The notes under the pieces were generated by a model. It saw nothing but the letters and a program-made list of their open reading frames with translations, did not search any database and had not been told where the DNA came from. Of a DNA stretch of 64,000 bases, positions 13,151 through 24,000 are shown one piece after another; the stretch's first letter is position 1; each line of letters begins with the position of its first letter. Location: NCBI GenBank assembly GCA_037957365.1, contig JARHVA010004806.1, positions 732,001-796,000 of the forward strand. Reading direction: 5' to 3'. The translations under genes and the position numbers were made by a program. Source of the stretch: Torreya grandis (lineage: Eukaryota; Streptophyta; Pinopsida; Cupressales; Taxaceae).

Positions 13151-15498
13151 GGATTGTTCATTATTCTTTTAGCCTTATTAATGTACAAATATTTGATCCA
13201 TGGAATTAAATAATTATTACATATTTTGCATATCAAATGAAAATAAAATGTAATGATTACAATCATAAATTAAGTAAAAAAATAGAAACTATGTTCATTC
13301 ATCATAGCAATGTGTAATTTATGCACAAAGGAAAATAAAAAATTAGGTTTGAAAAATCATAATTATTTATAAAAACTTAAAACCCTACAAATAAAAATTA
13401 AAAATTAAGAAAATTAGGGTTTATCCATGTTCAATCAATATACAGGTTCACCAATATGTTTTACCCTATTTTAGATTAATGCTAACCCTATATAAGATTA
13501 AAATTGTGTATATTTCATATTGTATAGAATATGTGCACAAATCCAAAATGTAAAGGACTAAATCTGATTTGACAATTACACTTGATAAATATAGAAAAAA
13601 ATAAAGAGGATAATATATTTAGTGGTTAACTACTCTATGAATAACATTGCACATAGGTGACAGGAAAGATGGTAAACCTAACATAGGTGACTAGATAACC
13701 TAAAATTCAAGTTCTGGATAAGGTATTTTTAGAAAAAAAACAAATCATCAATGTTGATGAGATGTGGATAGCATAATTATATTTAATATGTCATAGAATT
13801 TACTTTAATCCTTCTAACTTATACCAATTTTAGAGGCTTTAAATAACTTTTTTGTATTTGAATGAAATAAGAACTTAAATTAAAAAATCAGAGGTAATTC
13901 CATTTTTATTTTGAACAACATATTCCTTGTGTGTGTCACGATGCAATACCTGAAACTACTTATGGAGGTTCATCAAAATAATTTAAATAATTTTTTTGAA
14001 GAGAGTGTAAATACTTATGGAGGTTCATCAAAATAATTAAATTTTTTTTTGAAGAGAGTGTAAATATATTTTACAAGTTGTATTTTGATATAGTCTATCA
14101 TAAAGCTATTAAAAAATGGAAGTATACGAAATAAAATTTAAATAGATTAAGAGAAAATTAATAAATGGGGATTTTCTAACACAATGGACCCACTTCTTTC
14201 CAAAATAATATTGTTATATAATTTGACATTTAAATAGAATGTGAAGTCAATATGACATGTTTTAGGCTTTAAATGAAAAAAATTATTTAATATTATATTT
14301 CTCATTAAGCATTAAAATAGAAGCAATCCCCTTAAAAAATTCTCTATTAATTTCTAAAAGAGCCAAACAAAGAGTCTGGGAACAAGTTAGATGCACATGA
14401 TCACAAGAATTTGGATATCATGAATACATAATTTATAGAATAATGAAACCAACTATATATTTTTTAACAAAATATTACAAGTGTCAATTACATCTTAATT
14501 CATATTCAATTTGTAGTTGAAAATCCTATTAAATAATATCTATGAAGATTAAAATAGGGTATCAATATTTCCACATTCTTGTTAGGTCCAATCAATACAA
14601 AATATTATTTCTAGAGTTATCTCAAAGATAAGCATAGTAATACATAAATATTAATTTGGGTATGCACAACATAAGTAAATGTTTATTATGTCATAAGAAA
14701 GGTTTATTAAATGTTACAAATATTTAAGGTATAAAATATTTTGATAACCTTTAACTCAACGTTTTTACTAAGTAGAAATCAAAACTCAAGTACATTCAAC
14801 ATTTCATCAAACTAAGTCTGCCTAGATCAATACATATCATAGTCTTGTATAGACCTCAATCAAATGAACTCATCGAATACTTATTATTTATTTATATGAA
14901 TAATTTTAAGAATGGATCAAACTTCAAATTCTCAAATATTAAATAATGGTACCAACATCAATCACCAAACTTTCATTGCCAACCAAAGAACAATGCATTC
15001 AAGTAATACAGGGTGTAAAAAGTGTTTTCAAACTGGATGATCATAATTCCATCTTAAAATTAGTACATGTGATCCAATGTTATATCAAATGGCATTCATT
15101 AAACTCAACACCAAGTTTGAGTAGACATAATGTTAATCAATAAAATAATGCATAAGTTGATATTTTGTAAGGAGTTTCCAATGTTATCTGAGTGGGATAC
15201 ATCTTAGTTTAGACCCAAGGATTTCAATATAATAGAGAAAGGTTGTAATGAGAGAAGTTTATTTTACACAACTCACAACATATGTCACAAACATGCAATT
15301 TATAATGGATTAAGTAAAAAAATGAGATATTATGGATAAGGATGTTGTTGCCAATAAGAAGGTAGCACTAATCAAGCTTCCTACAAGATCACAATAATAT
15401 AATTTTATCAACTACCATGTAATGAGAATAGTAGAGTATGATGTTTGATTTGAAGAGATGTCAAGTCACCTCTTGATCATGAGATCCAATGACTACCA
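13151..15498. other. AT-rich region, no gene seen
   Basis: Contains a 54 bp tandem duplication (13958-14065), listed separately. The 65-codon plus-strand frame at 14946 has no recognisable motif and no neighbouring coding support, so I do not call it. Otherwise unremarkable. Confidence 0.4.
13958..14065. repeat. 54 bp tandem duplication
   Basis: Units 13958-14011 and 14012-14065 both start 'tacttatggaggttcatcaa' and end 'gaagagagtgtaaa'. They differ only in the A/T-run middle. Confidence 0.85.

Positions 15499-15594
<96 letters not shown>
15499..15594. repeat. (AT)n microsatellite
   Basis: About 96 bp of alternating AT with one G interruption near 15523. It is followed directly by a 24 bp direct duplication ('tttgaaaattttggatttta' type) at 15594-15645. 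Confidence 0.95.
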
Positions 15595-15597
<3 letters not shown>

Positions 15598-16289
15598 AAA
15601 ATTTTGGATTTTATTTTTGAAAAATTTGGATTTTATTTTTGATTTCACTAATTACATAAACCATTTGAGCTTGAAACTTGTAAGTATCCTCAAATGTTGT
15701 TAAAACTTCACATTATGAATTGTGAATTTGTAGTGCCTTAACATGAGTTTGGTTTAGATTCACTACATCGTATCATTACAATCCTACCTGATGTTTATTA
15801 GATGGTACTCAATCCCAATCCATGATCAATAGCTCTCATAAATGTTGAAGTAGGATTATGTTATTCTTGATGGAATCTAAACTTTTAATAATATGATTCA
15901 TATGATAGACATCATTTTATCCTAATGTAAGGAGGAGGGTATGAAATTTTTATTGATCGGGACCATCTTCATATTATTTCCCTATATCTATTTTAGTAGT
16001 TTTATTTTTATAATAACTCACAATAATGTGAATGCAAAAAATAGGATCCTAACATCCAATTCATATATTCTATGAAATATGACAAGAACATACACTTGAT
16101 GAAAGCTCATAATTATGATTTTGATGTGGGAAGACCCCTTTTCTATTAGCTCTTATTCTAAACAAATTTCCATCCCAACCCATAAATTGGGTTGTTTCCT
16201 AAGAAGTCTTCTTTTTTTATAATAAATTTATTATAATATGTAATTATATTTACAAAATGAGTATTATTTATATGAATAGATTAACCCCC
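15595..16289. other. Spacer, no gene seen
   Basis: Apart from the short duplication just after the AT tract, nothing is recognisable. Confidence 0.4.
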
Positions 16290-16810
16290 TTTGACTCTGG
16301 TCAAAATGGGATTGATAGTTGGTTAGATACGAATGAAAATATGCTAAGGGATGAGTGAAAAAATGAGCAAAGAAGTTGCATAATCAGAGAAGTTGAGGAT
16401 ACATTTGCATCATTTGATCTGAACCTGTTCTTTAATTTAGGTGATGAGAATGTGAAGATAGTACCTTGTTTTAGGGGATTGGCTCTAGTGGTCCATCATC
16501 AAGGTACACATGAGGAAGTTTGGAAGAAGATTGATGAAAATATCAATATTTTATTTGACAAGTTGGAAAAATTGATCAAATTAGGAGTCTGAACAGATGT
16601 TGAGGATGTCTTGGAATATGTTAAAAAGAGCAATATGAAAGGACTGCTAGAAAAAGTTGATCAATATCCTACTTAGATGGTTACTGGGTAGATATGGTCA
16701 GGACTTAGTGTTAAAAATTATTTTGAGGGACCTGATTCTATTAAATATGAGGATGGATGTGAAGTGGAAGGCGTTGATAATAATAGGGTGAAGGACCCTT
16801 ATGCTTGACT
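16290..16810 (+). pseudogene. Unidentified degraded coding relic
   Basis: The plus strand carries an unusually coherent stretch without a usable start codon. Around 16438-16590 it reads GDENVKIVPCFRGLALVVHH, then an acidic/Lys-rich helix (VWKKIDENINILFDKLEKL) up to a stop. It continues in frame as TDVEDVLEYVKKSNMKGLLE and, past two further stops, as SIKYEDGCEVEGVDNNRVKD up to 16806. Composition (Glu/Lys/Asp, few Cys) and the coiled-coil-like helix would fit a retroelement ORF1/gag or an old host gene. I do not recognise the family. The downstream 16810-17030 reads as a hydrophobic run with stops, which I leave unassigned. Confidence 0.3.
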
Positions 16811-18039
16811 CTACCACCTTTGGGGTGGTTGTAGCTTGATATAATTCTATTTTTTTAATGCTACTATTATTTTTTTTGGGCTACCTATACAAAGACATTT
16901 TTATATTGTATATTTGGTTATTATGTTTGTTGATGGAGGATGCCCCATAGTTTGATATTTCTTTTTTAGGAACTCTGTAAATGTTTTTGGCATCTTTGAT
17001 GCTTATATTAGTAATCAATCTACACTATAAAAAAATGATTATTATCACTCACACCAAGAAGGGTCTTGATGAATGGATTGGGTTTCAAGGTTATCAAACT
17101 TAATGATTAGGCTTCAAGGTTACCAAACTTAGAGATAGACTCTTTGGTCTTTCTTTGAAGAAATTTATTAAGTGTCACAAGATTTTATACATAAAAAGAG
17201 TTATTTAAAAGGAGGGGATTTAATTATGCTAAAAATTACTTTATAGTATGGGTTTGTTTAGTCTCCAAGTTACAGTCTTCATATGGATAGATATTTCTCT
17301 TATTTAACATCTTGACTCAGAACTGATTGATTGTTGGTGTTTTTGGCTTTTGATTTACCCTATATTTGCCACTCTTTGAATTTAGGAAAAGAAATTGTTA
17401 CTTACATTTGATTGCATAACTAAATTTGATTACATGAATTCTCATAACCAATTTGGTTTTACTAAGCTCAACCTCAACATATAAAGACCTATGTGAATCC
17501 ATATTTAATGGTTCTACTTGAATGCAATATTAATTATAAATCCATCAATGTAGTTAATAAATGTGTGACAATGATAATTACTCCTACTACCAAACTTAGC
17601 AGGGCTTTAGGGTAATTTAGTTCTAAAAATAAAGACTAGATAAGAAGGTTTTAGGGAGAGCTATAGTAGGAAGCTTAAGGATGGGAATCTTGAGGCATTA
17701 AATGTGCCAAAACAATTTTATTCTTGATAAACCACTACTTAAAAATAGGTTTAATGTAATTTGAATTGCCTTGCATTATTAGTTTGGCATCAGATTTGTA
17801 CCTTGAGAAATTTCAAAGTAAATTCCAATAACATTATTAAAGTTTTTTAATTGGATACAAATAATTGAAGTTTAAATCTACACTTAACACTAAGTTTAAC
17901 TTGAATGGTATGACATACTAAATTTTTAAGGAATATGTTGAAATAATGTCAAAAATTAAAAAATATTAGACCATCATAACATAAGTTTCATAAGTGTAAA
18001 TAACATATACACATATTTTGTTATGGCAAATGTAATGTT
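16811..18039. other. Spacer, no gene seen
   Basis: A duplicated ~28 bp phrase (caaggttatcaaacttaatg and its near copy) lies at 17080-17140. No coding region is supportable. Confidence 0.4.
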
Positions 18040-19635
18040 TACTTATTGATGGCGATAAATTTGGTAGCCAAGATGTATCTTGAGAGAACCTTAATAGGTT
18101 TCCAATAGGAAATACTTCTCATATCTCTAGGTCAATACCTTGAGATATCTATTTTATTTAGTAAAATAGGATAGAAGTTTTTGGCTTTGAAATCATATCA
18201 TTTTATATTCAATAAGTATGACCCTAAAGAAACCTTCAAGACATATAATGTAATGAGAAATGTGTAAGTGTTAATTTAATTTATTGCCTTTTGGTATAAG
18301 ATGTGGGTTTTAAAAACAATTAATTTAAATGTAAGACATATTGTCAAGGAGATACCCTAAAATATTCCTATTTACTTATTTATGATCTTGGATTTGGATG
18401 CTAGGCTATCTCTCGAGAGATTCCTTGATATCACATTTTGTAAAATCTTGATAATATATATTAGTTTTGAAATCATACAAATTTGATTTAAGGGGCAAGT
18501 TTTTAAAACATATAATTTTTATACTAGATATATCACTTAGGAAGTACCTTGAAGGTATTAATTACTATTTTCTTGATGGTGTTGAATTTGAGTGCCAAGG
18601 TATATGATAGTTATCTTACATTTTCAAAAAACTAGATATTATATACTAGATTTTAAATTATGTCAATATGGTATAAGGTCTAGGTTTTTAAAACACATCA
18701 TTTTCATGCAAGTGATATCATCTAGTATATACCTTTAAGTTAGTAATATTTATGTGTTGATGGTATCAGATACAAGGGCCAAAATATATCTTGAGAGTTA
18801 CCTTGAGAGGTATCTTATTTTATTAAATTTGAGTAAAATATGTTGCATTTGAAGTCATGTCAAATTTATATGAGGGGTGGGTTTAGAAATCATATGATTT
18901 ATATGCAACTATTAACATGTATGATCTACCTTGAATATAGTACTATTTAATTTTTTATAGTGATTAACTTGATGGTTAAAGTATCTTTAAAAAAAATACC
19001 TTTCTAGGTCTCTCTTAGGTGACTTGGATTTCACTTTAAGAGGTTTATTTTGAGTGACTTGGGTTGTATCTTGAGAATGTTGTCATAGGTTATTCCTCTC
19101 AAGGTATCTCTTGGAAGATACTTTTTAGAATTATCCCACTTTATAAAATTTGGATTGAAAATGCAATGTTTGAAATCATGTCAAATTGATATAAGGGATA
19201 AGTTTTGAAAATCATTCGATTAAGATTCAAGAGATTTATAGATTATAGCTTGAGAGTAGTATTATTTACATGGTTATTCTAATGGTTTTGAGGACCAAAT
19301 TATCTTTTGAGAGTTCACATGAGAGGTATCTCTCTAGTGAAACATTGAGATATATTTTAGGGAGATGCCTTTTAATTATATAAAATATATATTTAATGAT
19401 ACATTTATGGTATCAGTTGCATGTTACATTGATATATCTCTTTATTTTTTATAAAATTTGGATATAATATGTTGGATTTTAAACCATTTGAATTTAATTT
19501 AAGAGGGTGGATTTTAAAATGTGAAATTTTAGGGAAGATATATCTATTCGGAGATACCATGATGGTATTACTATTTGCTATTTGATGGGTATAAATTTAT
19601 GGGTCAATGTATGCCTTGAAAGATACCATGAGAGG
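18040..19635. repeat. Divergent long-period tandem array (~190-310 bp units)
   Basis: Two anchor phrases recur in the same order. Anchor A, variants of 'ttgatggt.ttgaatttgagtgccaagg' followed by 'tatcttgagag', occurs near 18047, 18378, 18572, 18759, 18969, 19279 and 19582. Anchor B, variants of 'tttgaaatcatgtcaaattt' followed by 'gataaggg..ggttttaaaa', occurs near 18183, 18464, 18650, 18849, 19165 and 19463. Spacing varies from about 190 to 310 bp. Units are strongly diverged, and each carries 'taccttgaaggta'-like or 'gagatacctt'-like motifs. The array runs straight into the denser palindromic satellite at 19636, which suggests the latter was amplified from one part of this unit. Confidence 0.65.
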
Positions 19636-20866
19636 AACATTTTAAATGATACCTTGAAGGGCCTTATAATACCTTAAATGTATTTCCTAGGAGATACCTT
19701 AAAGGTACTACAAGGCCCTTGAAGGTACCTCCTAGGAGATACCTTAAGATACCTTGAAGGGACATTTAATACCTTCAAGACATGTTTTAGTTCAATGTAT
19801 GTCCTAAGATACTTGAAGGGTCTTGTCATACCTTCAAGGTATCTTAAGGTGTCTCTCAAGTGATACCTTGAAGCACCTTGTAGTACCTTCAAGGTATCTT
19901 AAGGTGTCTCTCAAGAGATACCTTGAAGGGCCTTGTAATACCTTCAAGACATTTTTTAGAGGCATTTTTTAGTTCAATGTATGTCCTAGGATACCTTGAA
20001 GGGCCTTGTAGTACCTTCAAGGTATCTCTTAGGAGATACCTTCAAGGTCATAGGAGATACCTTGAAGGGCCTTGTAATACCTTCAAGACATGTTTTGGTT
20101 CAACCTTGAAGGCACTACAAGGCCCTTCAAGGTCTAGGAGATACTTGAATGGACTTGTAATACCTTCAAAACATGTTTTAAAGGCATGTTTTTTTTCAAC
20201 CTTGAAGGTACTACAAGTCCCTTTAAAGTATCTTAGGACATACATTAAACTAAAACATGCCTCTAAAACATGTTTTGAAGGTATTACAAGGCCCTTCAAG
20301 GTATCTCCTAGGAGATACCTTGAAGAGACTTGTAATACCTTCAAAGTATCTCCTATGACCTTGAAGGCATCTCCTAGGAGATACCTTGAAGGTACTACAA
20401 GTCCCTTCAAGGAATCATAGGCCATAAATTGAACCAAAATATGCCTCTAAAACATACAACGACTCTCTTAAGAGATACCTTCAATAAAACATGTCTTGAA
20501 GGTATTTCAAGGCCCTTCAAGGTATCTCCTAGGAGATACCTTAAAGGGACTTGTAATACCTTCAAGGTATCTCCTATGACCTTGAAGGTATCTCTTATGA
20601 GATACCTTGAAGGGACTTGTAATACCTTTAAGGTATCTCCTAGGAGATACCTTGAAGGGATTTATAATACCTTCAAGGTATCTCCTATGACCTTGAAGGT
20701 ATCTCCTAGGAGATACCTTGAAGTTACTAGAGATACCTTGAATGTACTAAAAGGCCCTTCAAGGTATCATAGGCCATACATTAAACCAAAACATGCCTCT
20801 AAAACATACAATGACCTTGAAGGTGTCTCTTAGGAGATACCTTCAAGGTATCCTTAAAGGTACAGT
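19636..20866. repeat. Palindromic satellite, array 1
   Basis: Dense array whose core is the 20 bp perfect palindrome GGTATCTCCTAGGAGATACC. It alternates with 'ttgaagg(g)..ttgtaatacc' and 'ttcaa', which also pair with each other. The best copy is perfectly self-complementary over 32 bp at 20294-20325. Other copies are at about 20519-20542, 20632-20655 and 20697-20720. A longer companion segment with 'acatgttttagaggcatgtt' and 'cattgaac' phrases occurs in one orientation at 19790-19990 and inverted at 20240-20290, 20400-20460 and 20770-20815, so the array is also inverted on a larger scale. Open frames of 129-165 codons on both strands here are by-products of the palindromic repeat, not genes. 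Confidence 0.9.
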
Positions 20867-21008
20867 CTTGGACATATCAGATGTGTCAATCCTAGTATTA
20901 GAGATCTGAGGCCCATGAGATACCCTTGAAGGTGATACAAAGCCCTTAAAGGTATCTCTAGGGCCTCAGATCTTTGATGCTATGACTGACACATCTGATA
21001 TGCCAAAG
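20867..21008. repeat. 142 bp foldback hairpin at the array end
   Basis: The left arm 20867-20914 (around gacatatcagatgtgtcaat and gagatctgaggccc) is the imperfect inverse complement of 20961-21008. The loop itself contains 'gagatacccttgaagg' facing 'cccttaaaggtatctc', so pairing extends inward to a near-complete ~70 bp stem. It closes array 1 on the right. Confidence 0.85.
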
Positions 21009-24000
21009 GCTATGTAAGTAACAATCCTAACATCATGCTACATGCTCTTGATGATTTGGCCATACTCTGACACTATTGTACACACTTGAAAATCTAAAAA
21101 TTCTAAGTGTAAAGATTATTCGATAGGCCTCAAGATACCATATGTCTACCTCTTATTCTCCCATACACTACCACATCTATATCTCCCAAGAATGGTCAAA
21201 TATACTAAGTTTTATGCCCTTTTCCATTTTTTTTATCCCCACGAGTTTTTTGGGTCATTAAGATAATGTAAGACAAGCTAAGATACCTACATGCACTTTA
21301 AAATAACTGTTGGGAACCCTAAGAACTTAAAAGAAAACCTTATGTAGTCTGGGAAAGATATGAGAATGACTCTATGCAAATCTATCATTATTTGTGTGAG
21401 AGCAGAGATTAAGTCATCTCTCAGACTCTTAGCTCTTTAGGCTGGTCCTAATATCAAGTCCCACATAGTCATATCATGCAATATTAGTAAGGACAAGGCA
21501 TCATCATCACAAAAACATTAATGAACATATAGAATTAGAGGATGATGAAGGAGGACATGTATTAGAACTTTTTTACCATATTGGCCTCATTAAAAATTTC
21601 ATTACAAACAAACATTCTCTTCAAATAGGTAAAAGATAGTCACAGGGTTCTCCTACATATAGATTTATTTTCCTCCAATTCCTGAGTGAATTTATTTCTA
21701 ATCCCTTATTAATTTCCATTTAATCCTCCCTAAATTAACTCACCTAATAACTGTTGTGCAAGTGTCAACAATTTTTTTAGACTGATGCAAGATTCATATA
21801 GCCCTTCTTTTTCCAATGCTGCATAAATCAAGCCTAAATTTTTTTTGGAGTTTCAGCAAAAATGGTGAATATTCATTAGTTTCCTGTTTCAATTCACTAT
21901 TGTTTAATGGGACTTGAAATGTGTGTTTGTAATTATAATTTGGTACATATAATTTTTAAATGGTAGACCTGACATAGGCAAAGAGTACTAGAATGTTTTG
22001 TTGATTAGAAGTCCCCTCACATTTTTTGCTGGATGAACATGTTTATATTTCCTTAAACCATTCCACTTCTTTTGTGTGGACATGTTTTTCTATTGCCTTG
22101 ATCTTTTTAGACTTGAGACATGTAGTTTTTGTTAAGAACTATTTAATGTCATGAATCCTTCATGCTATTATAAAACATAGCTTCAATATTAACTCATGAA
22201 GTCAATATCATGTCAAGCTCTCAAAACACTAAAAAACAACATTTGTTTTAGAAAATATAATTAATAAATAATTCCTTCTTACCACTACAAGTCTTACACC
22301 ATGTACCTTATTGTACTATAATCCTCTGTGTGTTGCTTACTTCACCTAGAACCTCTAATAATCTTCCCTAGATTATTAGCGATGTTTGACCTGATGGAAA
22401 TGGTTAGTATCTCTCACAACACTTTTTATTACAACAATCTTGGAGATATACTTGACTGTAATGTGGTATTATAATTTATGTTTTTTAGAAACTAAATAGT
22501 GAAACCCTAATTCTTTTTGACTATTAATACTCTAACATCATGAATCTTCTTGTAGTATAAACCATTATTTATAGGTTTTTTCAAAAATAATTTTCTTGTT
22601 TGAATGATAAGACATGGTTTGCATTTGTCATGACAATATCTCTTAAATAATTTTGGAGAAAAACTTGGTTCCATTAGAAGTCACCTTAATAATTAGTTCC
22701 ATTGTAGTCGACATATTTTGTTAAGGTTCTTGATAGTTATTAATTATAAGTAGATGTTACATGGGATGTGTTTAACAACTCATTTCATTTATAAACTTCA
22801 TTTAAACTACACATAGAATTCTTTGGTTAAAGGAAGATTTTTTTTGGACACTGTAATAGGAAGTTTTTTTGTGGAAACAATCAAGATGAGCCTAACACCT
22901 TTGCCATATTTTGAAGGTACCTTATCTCTTATAAAAAGTTGGCTGTACTAATTTGTTATATTGCTTACATGTTAAAAAGTTATGGGATATTATATGTAGC
23001 ATTCATCATGATGTGTAAATGGTGTAAAAAATTATCATTTATGTCATGCCCTCATTGCTAGTACTTTTAGATTGTGTTAACATGCATGTCATCCATTTCA
23101 TTGTTATTATGTGTGCTTTTTCCACAAGGTTTAATCTTTATAGTCATTGTAGATATATTCTACTTTGAACATTTCAATTACTTATTTATTTTTGGTTTCC
23201 TAATCAAATTAAAAGTTTTTTTAGTGTTTCATGTGTAATTTCAACTTTTGATCCATAAAGGAATTTATCAAACATCTTTGGTTTCAACCACTGGTCTAAT
23301 TATTTTCTAGAACTTGGTATGTACACTTTAAAATTAGCTAATTTTGAAGCACTGTGTACTATGGTAGTATGACATGGCTATTTAATTTTCATCTTTACTT
23401 TTTTTTTAGCATGGCATGGCTATTTATTTATAAAATTTGTTGATTTTTCATCATCTCATGGCTATGTTCTCTATCTTTGTATATTTTGTAGCATAGCCTG
23501 GCTATTAACCTTACATTCATCTACAGTAGGTAAATATGAAATGTGGTCTCTATGACTAGATTAGAGAGATTTCAAGAGGAAATTTGTAGTTGTGTACTAG
23601 GAATACCTACTCACTTTCACACAACAACATGTCTGGGATTAATCCCTAGCTCTAAATCCAACTATAACTTCTTTTCTGGTTTTAACTTGCTACCCTTCTC
23701 AAACAAAATTAGAGCAACTCTATTTTTTGCCTTCTCACAAGTCTTTTGTTTAGTTTAATAACATAATTATTTGTAATTGGCCATGAATTTTTGAGGATCT
23801 TCATGGTTCCTTTAAGATGTAAAATATATTTCCTGAGCCTTAATAATGTAGAGATGCCTTGGTGTCTATATCTTGGATCAAATTTTCTGCAATAGATGGT
23901 TTTTTATTTTTCTTATTTAGTACACAAGACTTATAACTATTGTTTGATTGTGCTAGGCCTACTAGTGAAAATAGATGGTACACTTTTAAATTCACTTTTA

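Noticed and set aside
14946..15143. 65-codon plus-strand frame
   Set aside because: No recognisable motif and no coding continuity on either side.
17020..17040. 'cactataaaaaaatg' as a CACTA terminal repeat
   Set aside because: No inverted partner or subterminal repeats and no 3 bp duplication could be found.
19674..20833. Long open frames (129-165 codons) on both strands of the palindromic array
   Set aside because: They are repetitive Leu/Pro/Arg/Tyr strings. Both strands stay open because the repeat is its own inverse complement.
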